From contig NZ_BMTD01000003.1 of the NCBI RefSeq assembly GCF_014649495.1, forward strand, positions 62,001-126,000: a stretch of 64,000 nucleotides of DNA, in the 5' to 3' direction. Shown piece after piece: positions 7,975-16,017 of this stretch (position 1 is the first letter of the stretch; every line of letters starts with the position of its first letter). The position numbers and the translations under genes are program-made. Origin of the DNA: Streptomyces filipinensis. GTDB taxonomy: Bacteria > Actinomycetota > Actinomycetes > Streptomycetales > Streptomycetaceae. A model generated the notes under the pieces. That model worked only from the letters and a program-made list of their open reading frames with translations. It was not told the DNA's origin and did not search any database.

Positions 7975-7980
7975 GTACCC
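7975..7980 (-). promoter_or_regulatory. Possible sigma-B-like -10 element (GGGTAC) for the DUF6158 gene
   Basis: On the minus strand GGGTAC ends 9 bp before ATG 7965. The spacing is the same as at the holin-like gene. The -35 side is poor: the best GNNT match is GGCT at 13 bp. The call rests on the shared layout only. Confidence 0.3.
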
Positions 7981-8118
7981 GCCCGGCACGCACAGCCCCC
8001 GAGCGATTTCCGGGAGGAATCCATGGAGCTCGCGGTCCTGGGTCCACTGTACGAACATCCGGGGTCGTGAGCCCGACGAGGCCCCTGCCCCCGCGGCGGG
8101 TGCGGTACCCGGCCCGCC

Positions 8119-9738
8119 TCAGCGGGAGCGCGACACGCGGCGTTCGTCCCAGACCGGTTCCGATGTCTCGCGGACGCGGCCGTCGCTGCCGAAGACCAGG
8201 AAGCGGTCGAAGGAGCGGGCGAACCAGCGGTCGTGGGTGACGGCGAGAACCGTGCCCTCGAAGGCCTCCAGCCCTTCCTGGAGGGCCTGTGCCGACTCCA
8301 GGTCGAGGTTGTCGGTCGGCTCGTCCAGGAGCAGCGCGGTGACGCCCGCCAGTTCCAGCAGCAGGATCTGGAAGCGGGCCTGCTGGCCGCCGGAGAGCCG
8401 GTCGAAGGCCTGCTCGGCCTGCTGGGTCAGTTCGTAGCGGCGCAGCCTGGACATGGCCGCGCCGCGGTCCTGGGAGTGCTCCTTCCACAGGATGTCGAGC
8501 AGGGGGCGGCCCTGGAGTTCGGGGTGTGCGTGGGTCTGTGCGAAGTGGCCGGGCACGACGCGCGCGCCCAGCTTCCACGCGCCCGTGTGCGCGACGTCCT
8601 CGCCGGCCAGCAGGCGCAGGAAGTGCGACTTGCCGGAGCCGTTGGAGCCGAGGACGGCGACCCGTTCGCCGTAGAAGACCTCCAGGTCGAACGGTTGCAT
8701 CAGGCCGGTCAGTTCAAGGGCCTCGCAGGTGACGGCCCTGACGCCGGTACGGCCGCCCTTCAGGCGCATGGTGATGTCCTGCTCGCGGGGCGGCTCCGGC
8801 GGCGGGCCCGCCTCCTCGAACTTGCGCAGGCGGGTCTGGGCGGCGGCGTACCGGGAGGCCATCTCGTGGCTGACGGCGGCGGCCTGCCGGAGGTTCAGGA
8901 CCAGCTTCTTCAGCTGCGCGTGTTTCTCGTCCCAGCGGCGGCGCAGTTCCTCGAAGCGGGCGAAGCGTTCCCGGCGGGCCTCGTGGTAGGTGCCGAAACC
9001 GCCGCCGTGCACCCAGGCGTCGGCGCCGGCCGGGCCGGGCTCCACGGAGACGATCTTCTCGGCGGCGCGGGCGAGGAGTTCCCGGTCGTGGGAGACGAAC
9101 AGGACGGTCTTGCGGGTCTCCCGCAGCTGTTCCTCCAGCCACCGCTTGCCGGGCACGTCGAGGTAGTTGTCGGGCTCGTCCAGCAGCAGCACCTCGTCGG
9201 TGCCGCGCAGCAGCGCCTCCAGCACGAGGCGTTTCTGCTCGCCGCCGGACAGGGTGCGGACCAGGCGCCACTGGGCCTTCTCGTACGGCACGCCGAGGGC
9301 GGCGGTGGTGCACATGTCCCACAGGGTCTCGGCCTCGTAGCCGCGGGCTTCGGCCCAGTCGGCGAGGGCCTGCGCGTAGGCCAGCTGGGCGGCCTCGTCG
9401 TCGACGGTCATCAGGTCGTGTTCGGCCCGGTCGACCGCCTGGGCGGCCTCGCGGATGCGGGGCGGGGCGACGGACACCAGCAGGTCGCGTACGGTCGTCT
9501 CGTCGCGTACGGAGCCCACGAACTGGCGCATCACGCCGAGGCCGCCGCTGACGGTGACGGTGCCGGCGTGGGGCTTCAGCTCGCCGGAGATCAGCCTCAG
9601 CAGGGTCGTCTTGCCGGCGCCGTTCGGGCCGACCAGGGCGACGGCGGCGCCCTCGCCGACCCGGAAGGACACGTCTCCGAGCAGGGTCCTCCCGTCGGGG
9701 AGGTGGTACTCGAGGTGCGCGGCTTCCAGGTGTCCCAT
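8119..9738 (-). CDS. ABC-F family ATPase (translation/antibiotic-protection type)
   Basis: A 539-residue protein with two ABC nucleotide-binding domains and no membrane segment, the ABC-F layout. Domain 1 has Walker A GPNGAGKT, signature LSGGEQKR and Walker B LLLDEPDNYLD. Domain 2 has GSNGSGKS, LSGGQQAR and LLLDEPTDNLD. The linker between them (about residues 240-310) is a long charged coiled coil, the part that reaches the ribosomal E/P site in this family. Members either regulate translation or protect ribosomes from drugs; which one applies is not decidable here. A 103-bp leader with hairpins separates it from the upstream phosphatase. Confidence 0.9.
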   Translation of the reverse strand: MGHLEAAHLEYHLPDGRTLLGDVSFRVGEGAAVALVGPNGAGKTTLLRLISGELKPHAGTVTVSGGLGVMRQFVGSVRDETTVRDLLVSVAPPRIREAAQAVDRAEHDLMTVDDEAAQLAYAQALADWAEARGYEAETLWDMCTTAALGVPYEKAQWRLVRTLSGGEQKRLVLEALLRGTDEVLLLDEPDNYLDVPGKRWLEEQLRETRKTVLFVSHDRELLARAAEKIVSVEPGPAGADAWVHGGGFGTYHEARRERFARFEELRRRWDEKHAQLKKLVLNLRQAAAVSHEMASRYAAAQTRLRKFEEAGPPPEPPREQDITMRLKGGRTGVRAVTCEALELTGLMQPFDLEVFYGERVAVLGSNGSGKSHFLRLLAGEDVAHTGAWKLGARVVPGHFAQTHAHPELQGRPLLDILWKEHSQDRGAAMSRLRRYELTQQAEQAFDRLSGGQQARFQILLLELAGVTALLLDEPTDNLDLESAQALQEGLEAFEGTVLAVTHDRWFARSFDRFLVFGSDGRVRETSEPVWDERRVSRSR

Positions 9739-9777
9739 GGGCAGGCATTCTCCGGGTCGGCTCGGGGGAACGGCAAA

Positions 9778-9830
9778 CTGATATCAGGCGGCGGGACGGT
9801 GACGGGGGTGGCGGCGGGCGCCGTCCCGCC
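9778..9830 (-). promoter_or_regulatory. Hairpin leader upstream of the ABC-F gene, possible attenuator
   Basis: Between the phosphatase stop (9842) and the ABC-F start (9738) lie a perfect 10-bp stem (9790-9799 with 9821-9830, GGCGGGACGG/CCGTCCCGCC, 21-nt loop) and a second small palindrome CTGATATCAG (9778-9787). ABC-F resistance genes are often controlled by leader attenuation. The same structure would also serve as a plain terminator for the phosphatase. Confidence 0.4.
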
Positions 9831-9841
9831 TGGTCGCGCCG

Positions 9842-10498
9842 CTATCGCGCCGTCTGCACGGGCTCCCCCGCCGGGCCGCCCTCCCCGGCCGGTTCCACCG
9901 TGGCGCCCTGCCAGGACAGGGCCTTCCAGCCGTCGGACGGGGATCCTTCGACGACCACCACGCCGGTGTTCTTCAGGGGGTGGGCGGCGGCGAAGGCGAC
10001 GTCGACGTCGGCGGCGCGGGCGGCGGCCCACAGGCGGATCGCGGCGCCGTGGCTGACCATGGCGACGGTACCGGCCCCGCTCGCGGCGGCCTCGGCGATC
10101 ACGGCGTCGTACCGGGCGAGGACCTCCTCGCCGCTCTCCGCGCCGGGGACGCGCGGGGTGGTGTCGCCGGCCGCCCAGGCGAACACCGTCCGCATGTACC
10201 GGCGTCCCTCGGGCGATTCGCCGGGCAGCATCTCCAGGTCGCCGGCGGACACCTCGCGGATGCCGTCGCGGACGAGCACCGCAAGGCCCCGGGCCGCGGC
10301 GAGCGGTGCGGCGGTGAGCTGGGTGCGCAGCAGTGTGGAGGCGTACAGGGCCTCGATGTCCTCGTCCGCGAGCGCCTCGGGCAGCGCGGCGGCCTGCGCC
10401 TCGCCGAGCGGGGTCAGCCCCGGTCCGGGCACGGCGGTGTCCAGCAGGTGGTCCACGTTGGACGGGGTCTCGGCGTGGCGGACGAGGAGCAGGCGCAT
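9842..10498 (-). CDS. Histidine phosphatase family protein
   Basis: A 218-residue phosphoglycerate-mutase-like phosphatase. The catalytic histidine is in LLLVRHAET near the N-terminus, a second conserved Arg region is LYASTLLRTQLTA, the acid is near IREVSAGDLEM, and the second histidine is in MVSHGAAIRLW. The substrate is unknown; the family ranges from phosphoglycerate mutases to phosphatases of sugars and cofactors. The start at 10498 is chosen over the upstream in-frame ATG (10549) because AAGGAG lies 9-10 bp before it and the motif then sits at residue 7, as in relatives. It is transcribed toward the ABC-F gene. Confidence 0.85.
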   Translation of the reverse strand: MRLLLVRHAETPSNVDHLLDTAVPGPGLTPLGEAQAAALPEALADEDIEALYASTLLRTQLTAAPLAAARGLAVLVRDGIREVSAGDLEMLPGESPEGRRYMRTVFAWAAGDTTPRVPGAESGEEVLARYDAVIAEAAASGAGTVAMVSHGAAIRLWAAARAADVDVAFAAAHPLKNTGVVVVEGSPSDGWKALSWQGATVEPAGEGGPAGEPVQTAR

Positions 10499-10579
10499 CC
10501 GGGGGAACTCCTTACGCGCCGGCCGGGCATCCGGTGCCGGCCGGCACAAGAAACGGGCACTTCAGGGTAACCGCACCCC

Positions 10580-12082
10580 ATGAGCGCAGACCTGGACCTG
10601 ACTGACCGGACGACCACCCCGAAAGTCCGCGGCCCGCTGTGCCGGCTGCTCGATCTGGACGGCCGGCTGTTCGAGGCGGCCGCCGCCTGGCACTGGCCGG
10701 GCGCCGAGCGGGTGCTTCCCCGGCTCAGCCGCGGCGCGAACCACGGGGTGCTGTGGTTCGCGACGGCCGCCGCGATGGCCGCGACCCGCACCCCGAGGGC
10801 CCGCCGGGCGGCCCTGCGGGGTCTGGCCTCGCTCGGCGTGGCGTCGCTGACCATCAACACGATCGGCAAGCGCTCGGTGCGCCGGGCCCGGCCGGTGCTG
10901 GACCCGGTGCCGCTGGTACGGCAGCTGACGCGGCAGCCGATCACCACGTCCTTCCCGTCCGGGCATGCCGCGTCGGCCGCCGCCTTCGCGACCGGGGTCG
11001 CGCTGGAGTCCCCGGCCTGGGGCGCGGTGGTGGCGCCGGTGGCGTTCTCGGTGGCGGCCTCGCGGGTGTACACGGGTGTGCACTTCCCGAGTGACGTACT
11101 GGCCGGGGCGGCGTTCGGCGCGGGGGCGGCCTTCCTGGTGCGGCGGCTGGTCCCGACCCGCGCCCAGGTGCGGCGCCAGGCCCGGCCGCGTGCCGAGGCA
11201 CCCGCGCTGCCGGAGGGCGAGGGTCTGGTGATGGTCGCCAACCGGGCCTCGGGCACCGCCGACCGGGTCCGGGCGCTGCAGGGCGCGCTGCCGAAGGCGG
11301 AGGTCGTCGAGTGCGCGCCGGAGGAGGTCGGTGACGCGCTGGCGAAGGCGGCGGCCCGGGCCCGGGTGCTGGGCGTGTGCGGCGGTGACGGCACGGTGAA
11401 CACCGCCGCCGGGATCGCCCTGCGGCACGGCCTGCCGCTCGCGGTGCTGCCCGGCGGCACCCTGAACCACTTCGCCTACGACTTGGGCGTGGAGGACGAA
11501 CGTGATCTGGTGCGTGCGGTCCGGCACGGCGAGGCGGTACGGGTGGACGCGGCCCGGTACGACACCGGCGACGGCGGGGGGCTGTTCCTGAACACGCTGA
11601 GCCTGGGGGTCTACCCGGAGCTGGTGCGCGAGCGGGACCGCTGGTCGCACCGCATCGGCGGCTGGCCGGCCGGGCTGCTGGGCGCGCTGCGGGTGCTGCG
11701 CGCGGACCGGCATCCGCTGGAGGTGGAGCTGGCCGGGCAACGGCGTCCGCTGTGGCTGCTGTTCGTCGGCAACGGTGTCTACCACCGCATGGGGTTGGCG
11801 CCCGGCCGGCGCACCGATCTCGCGGACGGGCTGCTGGACGTGCGGGTGGTGCACGGCGGCCGGCGGCCGGCGCTGCGGTTGCTGGCCGCCGCCGCGGCGG
11901 GCCCGCTGACCCGTTCCCCGGCCCATGCGGCGGTGCAGGTGAACCGGCTCCGGCTCACCGGGATCGCGCCGGGCACCCCGCTGGCCTACGACGGCGAGGT
12001 GACGGCGGTGTCGGGCGAGGTGACCCTGCGGAAGCTGCCCGAGGCCCTGACGGTCTACCGCCCCCTGCGCCCCGGGATCTGA
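10580..12082 (+). CDS. Fused PAP2 phosphatase - diacylglycerol kinase-like lipid kinase
   Basis: A 500-residue bifunctional membrane protein. The N-terminal half is a type 2 phosphatidic acid phosphatase: motif 1 KRSVRRARP, motif 2 PSGHA and motif 3 SRVYTGVHFPSD (about residues 98-178), with hydrophobic helices around them. The C-terminal half (about 215-495) is a diacylglycerol/sphingosine kinase catalytic domain with GGDGTVN near 272 and the PGGTLNHFA loop. The two activities remove and add phosphate on lipids, so one protein may cycle or remodel a lipid carrier. It is a known actinobacterial fusion. There is no good ribosome binding site before ATG 10580. Confidence 0.85.
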   Translation: MSADLDLTDRTTTPKVRGPLCRLLDLDGRLFEAAAAWHWPGAERVLPRLSRGANHGVLWFATAAAMAATRTPRARRAALRGLASLGVASLTINTIGKRSVRRARPVLDPVPLVRQLTRQPITTSFPSGHAASAAAFATGVALESPAWGAVVAPVAFSVAASRVYTGVHFPSDVLAGAAFGAGAAFLVRRLVPTRAQVRRQARPRAEAPALPEGEGLVMVANRASGTADRVRALQGALPKAEVVECAPEEVGDALAKAAARARVLGVCGGDGTVNTAAGIALRHGLPLAVLPGGTLNHFAYDLGVEDERDLVRAVRHGEAVRVDAARYDTGDGGGLFLNTLSLGVYPELVRERDRWSHRIGGWPAGLLGALRVLRADRHPLEVELAGQRRPLWLLFVGNGVYHRMGLAPGRRTDLADGLLDVRVVHGGRRPALRLLAAAAAGPLTRSPAHAAVQVNRLRLTGIAPGTPLAYDGEVTAVSGEVTLRKLPEALTVYRPLRPGI

Positions 12083-12090
12083 CGCACCAC

Positions 12091-12105
12091 CTGACACCCT
12101 GTCAG
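12091..12105. promoter_or_regulatory. Inverted repeat CTGACA-CCC-TGTCAG downstream of the lipid-kinase fusion
   Basis: A perfect 6-3-6 inverted repeat 8 bp after the stop of the fusion gene and 100 bp before the methyltransferase. It may be an operator for the methyltransferase or a weak transcript-end hairpin. No T-run follows. Confidence 0.3.
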
Positions 12106-12204
12106 CCCACATGGCGAAACGCGCATCTCATCATTCGGCACGGGCGCGTACGGTGAGGCCTACTGACCCGCCGTGACCGGCGACGAGGGTGAAGGGGAAC
12201 AGTC

Positions 12205-13026
12205 ATGCCGAAAGCGCAGGAGACCGCCGTCTACACGCACGGGCACCACGAGTCGGTGCTGCGTTCGCACACCTGGCGCACCGCCGAGAACTCCGCGGCC
12301 TACCTGCTCGGCTCCCTGAAGCCCCACATGAGGATCCTGGACATCGGCTGCGGCCCCGGGACCATCACCGCCGATCTGGCGGAACGGGTCCCCGACGGCC
12401 ATGTCACCGGCGTCGACCACGCGCCGGGCGTCCTGGAACAGGCCCGGGCCACCGCCGCCGCGCGCGGCCTGGCCAACGTGGACTTCGCGGTCGCCGACGT
12501 GCACGCCCTGGACCATCCGGACGACACCTTCTGCGTGGTCCACGCCCACCAGGTGCTCCAGCACGTGGGCGACCCGGTGCAGGCACTGCGCGAGATGCAC
12601 CGGGTGACGCGGCCGGGCGGGTTCATCGCCGTGCGCGACGCGGACTACGCGGCCATGACCTGGTATCCCGCGGTGCCGGGACTGGAGGACTGGCTGGACC
12701 TGTACGGGCGGGTGGCCCGCGCCAACGGCGGCGAGCCCGACGCCGGACGCCGGCTGAAGGCCTGGGCGCTGGCCGCCGGACTGCGGGACGTCACCGCCAC
12801 CTCCAGCACCTGGACGTTCGCCACGCCCGCGGAGCGGGCCTGGTGGAGCGGCCTGTGGGCGGACCGCACCCTGGCCTCCGCCTACGCGGACCGGGCCACC
12901 GAGGGGGGTCACGCGACGCCGGAGCAGCTACGGGCGGTGTCCGAGGCCTGGCGTGCGTGGGGCAGGCGGGAGGACGGCTGGTTCGCGGTCCTGCACGGGG
13001 AGATTCTGTGCCGTAAAGAAGTCTGA
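12205..13026 (+). CDS. SAM-dependent class I methyltransferase (UbiE/MenG-like)
   Basis: A 273-residue methyltransferase. The Rossmann SAM motif I is ILDIGCGPGTITADLA (about residues 44-59), followed by VTGVDHAPG (motif for the ribose hydroxyls) and VHAHQVLQHVGDPVQAL (motif IV). The C-terminal third is helical and would hold the substrate; the acceptor is unknown. GGGGAA precedes the ATG. It is followed 42 bp later by a small hydrophobic protein, with the gas-vesicle cluster converging behind. Confidence 0.85.
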   Translation: MPKAQETAVYTHGHHESVLRSHTWRTAENSAAYLLGSLKPHMRILDIGCGPGTITADLAERVPDGHVTGVDHAPGVLEQARATAAARGLANVDFAVADVHALDHPDDTFCVVHAHQVLQHVGDPVQALREMHRVTRPGGFIAVRDADYAAMTWYPAVPGLEDWLDLYGRVARANGGEPDAGRRLKAWALAAGLRDVTATSSTWTFATPAERAWWSGLWADRTLASAYADRATEGGHATPEQLRAVSEAWRAWGRREDGWFAVLHGEILCRKEV

Positions 13027-13068
13027 TTCATGAAATTCGGGAAACCCGGACCGCAGGAGGTTCACACT

Positions 13069-13239
13069 ATGGTTCCCATCCTGCTGGTACTGCTTCTGGC
13101 GCTGATTCTTTTCGGGGCCGGATTCGCGGTGAAGATTCTCTGGTGGATTGCCCTGGCGGTGCTCGTCATATGGCTGCTGGGTTTCCTGGTCCGCAGCACG
13201 ACCGACGGCGGCGGCAGGGGCCGCTGGTATCGGTGGTGA
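13069..13239 (+). CDS. Small hydrophobic membrane protein next to the gas-vesicle cluster
   Basis: A 56-residue protein. Two adjacent hydrophobic stretches cover residues 2-42 (VPILLVLLLALILFGAGFA and ILWWIALAVLVIWLLGFLV), then a short polar tail GGGRGRWYRW. The start at 13069 has GGAGG at ideal spacing; an upstream in-frame ATG (13030) would add a polar stretch without a ribosome binding site. Similar short hydrophobic proteins are common in Streptomyces and have no known function. It converges on gvpK with 7 bp between stops. Confidence 0.75.
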   Translation: MVPILLVLLLALILFGAGFAVKILWWIALAVLVIWLLGFLVRSTTDGGGRGRWYRW

Positions 13240-13246
13240 CGTGAGG

Positions 13247-13528
13247 TCAGTCGCGCGGAAGCAGCGGCCCGAGCGGCCCGAGGTCCAGGTTCAGGTCCTC
13301 GGGCCGCAGCCCGTAGCGCTCGCGCAGCTCGGCCATCCGGTCCTCCAGGAGCATCAGGGTGAGCCCGATCCGCTCCTCCTGCTCCTCGCTCAGCTCACCG
13401 GTGTCGAAGCGGCGCACGGCCTGCCGCTCCATGAGCTGGCGCAGCAGTTCCACGACGGTGAGCACCAGTTTCACCAAGTCCCGCTCGACCGTGTCGGGTT
13501 CCAGGTCGAGTCGGTTGCGCGGGGTCAC
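13247..13528 (-). CDS. gvpK: Gas vesicle protein GvpK
   Basis: A 93-residue protein matching GvpK: DTVERDLVKLVLTVVELLRQ, then LMERQAVRRFDTGELSEEQ, and a helical end with LMLLEDRMAELRERYGL. GvpK is needed for vesicle formation in other organisms, probably as an assembly factor rather than a bulk shell protein. It is the last gene of the cluster. The GTG start overlaps the gvpS stop (GTGA) and has GAGGAGG 4 bp upstream. Confidence 0.9.
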   Translation of the reverse strand: MTPRNRLDLEPDTVERDLVKLVLTVVELLRQLMERQAVRRFDTGELSEEQEERIGLTLMLLEDRMAELRERYGLRPEDLNLDLGPLGPLLPRD

Positions 13529-13767
13529 AGGGCCTCCTCGGGCTCGCAGGGCGACACGGCCTTCCCTGGCCCGCAGGGCGGGGGAAGCAGCTCGAAGGGC
13601 GAGGGGACCGACTCGTTCACCGAGCTGATCAGGGCGTTCAGATCGATGCGGACGAGGTCGACGTCCGCGATCCTGAGGGTGATGTCGCCGGTGATGACGA
13701 CTCCGCCGGCCAGCAGCCGGTCGAGCAGGTCGACGAGGGCGATCTCGCGCCGCTCCACGACGGTCAC
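13525..13767 (-). CDS. gvpS: Gas vesicle GvpA-family protein GvpS
   Basis: An 80-residue member of the GvpA/J/M/S family. The fold segment reads IALVDLLDRLLAGGVVITGD, then ITLRIADVDLVRIDLNALIS: the helix-strand-strand-helix core that builds the vesicle ribs or tips. The C-terminal part is Pro/Cys-containing and variable. The GTG start (13767) overlaps the gvpL stop and is preceded by GGGGGAGG. It is one of three GvpA paralogs in the cluster (A, J, S); the minor ones probably cap or nucleate the shell. Confidence 0.88.
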   Translation of the reverse strand: MTVVERREIALVDLLDRLLAGGVVITGDITLRIADVDLVRIDLNALISSVNESVPSPFELLPPPCGPGKAVSPCEPEEAL

Positions 13768-14525
13768 GACTGACCCTCCCCCGTGAACGAATAGGCGGCC
13801 CACGGCCCGGTGAGTTCCACCCGGATTCCGGGTGCCTCACCCTTTGTCCGGTCCACCGTTTCCACGAATTCCTCGGAATGCTTACGGGGCACCAGATAAG
13901 CCGCGTTGAGGACGTTCTGGCCGGGCGTCGTGGAAAGCGTGGAATTCTGCGGAGGGTGCAGTCGGGAATCCTCGGCGTATCGGCACAGGCGCTCGTGCAG
14001 CGACCCGGCGAACGCCTCGGCGCGCTGCCACCTGTCCTCCTGGGCATGGGTGCTCTCGCGCCGCCGGCGCAGATAGTCCCGGCCGCTCCCGGGCCGCGCG
14101 GCGACGGCGGCCGCGGGCTCGGGGGGCTCGGGGTCCAGGTAGACCTTCACGCCCCACTCCACCCGCCCCTCCAGCCGTTCGAGGGTGCGCCGGAAGTCGT
14201 CCTCGCGGGCCTCGATCATGGAGCGCACCCCGCTGCAGTCCCGGAAGACGGTCCCGAGCCGCAGCGGCAGCGGGGTGGTGACCGTGGTGAGCGCGTCGAT
14301 CACGCCCTGGTGGGCGCGGGCGGTCGCGGCCAGCCAGTCCAGGTCCTCCAGGTGGGCCTTGAGGGCCTCCTCACCGAAGTCGGCCTCCGGGACCTGACTG
14401 ACGACCGCGACCAGGCCGTGATGGTGCAGCAGCCCCGGCGGAGCGCCCCCGATGCCTGTGAGCTGGGACTGCAGGGGCGTCCCGAAAGGGCGGCAGACGG
14501 CGTAGACGTAGCGCAGTCCTGTCAT
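13764..14525 (-). CDS. gvpL: Gas vesicle protein GvpL (GvpF/L family)
   Basis: A 253-residue GvpF/L-family protein. The N-terminal domain starts RYVYAVC and contains HHGLVAVVSQVPEADFGEE; the middle has the conserved TPLPLRLGTVF and the second domain VEWGVKVYLD. GvpF/L proteins are thought to hold GvpA monomers before assembly. It is the second such gene here (with gvpF). ATG 14525 overlaps the gvpJ stop by 4 bp. Confidence 0.9.
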   Translation of the reverse strand: MTGLRYVYAVCRPFGTPLQSQLTGIGGAPPGLLHHHGLVAVVSQVPEADFGEEALKAHLEDLDWLAATARAHQGVIDALTTVTTPLPLRLGTVFRDCSGVRSMIEAREDDFRRTLERLEGRVEWGVKVYLDPEPPEPAAAVAARPGSGRDYLRRRRESTHAQEDRWQRAEAFAGSLHERLCRYAEDSRLHPPQNSTLSTTPGQNVLNAAYLVPRKHSEEFVETVDRTKGEAPGIRVELTGPWAAYSFTGEGQS

Positions 14526-14857
14526 GGGGCCTCCTTCGGCACATGGCCCGGCTCCAGCTCCTCCAGCCGGGCCAGGCGTTCTCTGAGCTCGGCGTTCTCC
14601 CGGGTCAGCTCGTCACGGCGGGCCCGGGAGGAGAGCGCCGGGTCCGTCTCCCACCAGTCGATGCCCATCTCCTTGGCCTTGTCGACCGAGGCGACGATGA
14701 GCCGCAGCTTGACGGTCAGCAGTTCGATGTCGAGGAGGTTGATCCGGATGTCTCCCGCGATCACCACACCCTTGTCGAGCACACGCTCCAGGATGTCGGC
14801 GAGATTGGCTCCGCTGCTGTGACCGTACGGCTCGGGGAACCGGCTGGGCGTCGTCAT
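14522..14857 (-). CDS. gvpJ: Gas vesicle GvpA-family protein GvpJ
   Basis: A 111-residue GvpA-family protein: core NLADILERVLDKGVVIAGDI, then RINLLDIELLTVKLRLIVAS. It is followed by a charged helix (RDELTRENAELRERLARLEE) that is absent from GvpA proper and looks like a coiled coil. By position and by the tail it corresponds to Streptomyces GvpJ, a minor shell or tip component. ATG overlaps the gvpZ stop (4 bp). Confidence 0.88.
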   Translation of the reverse strand: MTTPSRFPEPYGHSSGANLADILERVLDKGVVIAGDIRINLLDIELLTVKLRLIVASVDKAKEMGIDWWETDPALSSRARRDELTRENAELRERLARLEELEPGHVPKEAP

Positions 14858-16017
14858 CGACGGCTCCCGCGCCCGGCGTACTCGGGCTCTTCTTCCTCCT
14901 CATCGGCGTACTCGTCCTCTTCCCCGGCTCCCTCCTCGTCCGGCCCTTCCTGCTCGTCCTCGTACTCCTCGCCCTCCTCGTCGGGCTCCTCCTCGTCCTC
15001 GTACTCCTCCGGCTCGTCCCGGCCCTCGTACTCCTCGCCCTCCTCGTCCTCCTCGGCCTCCTCCTCGGGTCCTTCCTGGTCCTCCCGGTCCTCGTCCTCT
15101 TCCTCGTCCTCGCCGCGCGGCTCCTCGGACTCCTCCTCCTCCGCCACCGCGTCCTCGTGGCTGCGGACCACCTCGCCGTCGCGGATCTCGCCGCGCCAGC
15201 CGTCCTCCGCCTCTCCCTTCAGGGTGATGAAACGGGCGAAGTTCTTCAGGTCCAGCCTGACCCGGCGGCCCTGCGCGCGCCACAGATTGCCGGTCTTCTC
15301 GAACAAACCGCTCGGGTAGTACTCGATGACCAGCAGGATCCGGGTGAGGTTCTCGCCGAGCGGGTGGAAGGTGACGACGCCCTTGGTGCTGCCCTTGGCA
15401 CCCTGCGACGTCCACTGGATGCGCTGGTCGGGGAACTGCTCGGTGGTGTGCGCCTTCCAGCTCCGGCTGGACCAGAAGATCTTGGCCTGCCAGTCGGAAT
15501 GGGTGTCGTCGGCGCGGTTCGCGCTCTTGACGCCCTTGGCGAAGGTGGAGAAGTCATGGTATTGGGTCCATTGGTCGTAGGCGGTGCGCACCGGCACGCC
15601 GACGTCGATGGACTCGATGATGACGGTGGGCTTGTTGCCGCCCCCGCCCTTCTTCTTCCCGCCCCCGAGGTTCTTGACCGCGTCCATCACGTTCTCCTTG
15701 ACACGGGACGCGCCGAGTTCCAGAGCGGAGCGCAGCGGGCCCTTGCCCTCGGCGAGCTTGCGGCCGCCGTCGAGTGCCAGCTTGGCGAAACCGGGGCTGT
15801 TGCCCTCGGCGATGTCGTTGAGCTTGAGGGTGGTCTCGCCCAGCTTGCGGCCGAGGCCGGTGAGCAGCCGCTGGGCCTGGGCGGACAGGTATTCCTGGGC
15901 CTCGGCCTTGAGCCGGTCGGCGGCCTCGCTGTGGGCGAGGTCGGTGAGCGGGTTGTCCTTGGCCGCGCCCGTGGCCTTGCCGGCCGTGGACGTGGCCGAC
16001 CCGAGGGTCTCGGTCAT
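14854..16017 (-). CDS. gvpZ: GvpZ-type SRPBCC-domain protein with a long acidic tail
   Basis: A 387-residue protein in three parts. Residues 1-125 are a helical, Ala/Gly-rich N-terminus ending in GGGKKKGGGG. Residues about 130-275 are an SRPBCC (START-like) domain: IIESIDVGVPVRTAYDQWTQ, IFWSSRSWKAHTTEQ, VTFHPLGENLTRI. Residues about 285-380 are almost purely Glu/Asp with repeated EEYED/EDEE units. The position between gvpY and gvpJ identifies it as Streptomyces GvpZ, of unknown role. The acidic tail contrasts with the basic tail of GvpY next door. ATG overlaps the gvpY stop as ATGA. Confidence 0.85.
   Translation of the reverse strand: MTETLGSATSTAGKATGAAKDNPLTDLAHSEAADRLKAEAQEYLSAQAQRLLTGLGRKLGETTLKLNDIAEGNSPGFAKLALDGGRKLAEGKGPLRSALELGASRVKENVMDAVKNLGGGKKKGGGGNKPTVIIESIDVGVPVRTAYDQWTQYHDFSTFAKGVKSANRADDTHSDWQAKIFWSSRSWKAHTTEQFPDQRIQWTSQGAKGSTKGVVTFHPLGENLTRILLVIEYYPSGLFEKTGNLWRAQGRRVRLDLKNFARFITLKGEAEDGWRGEIRDGEVVRSHEDAVAEEEESEEPRGEDEEEDEDREDQEGPEEEAEEDEEGEEYEGRDEPEEYEDEEEPDEEGEEYEDEQEGPDEEGAGEEDEYADEEEEEPEYAGRGSRR

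Noticed and set aside
10562..12112. Long open frames on the strand opposite real genes (for example antisense to the PAP2/lipid-kinase fusion)
   Set aside because: In DNA this GC-rich, antisense and shifted frames stay open for hundreds of codons. Their products are Arg/Pro/Gly-rich with no motif, while the sense frames carry clear family signatures.
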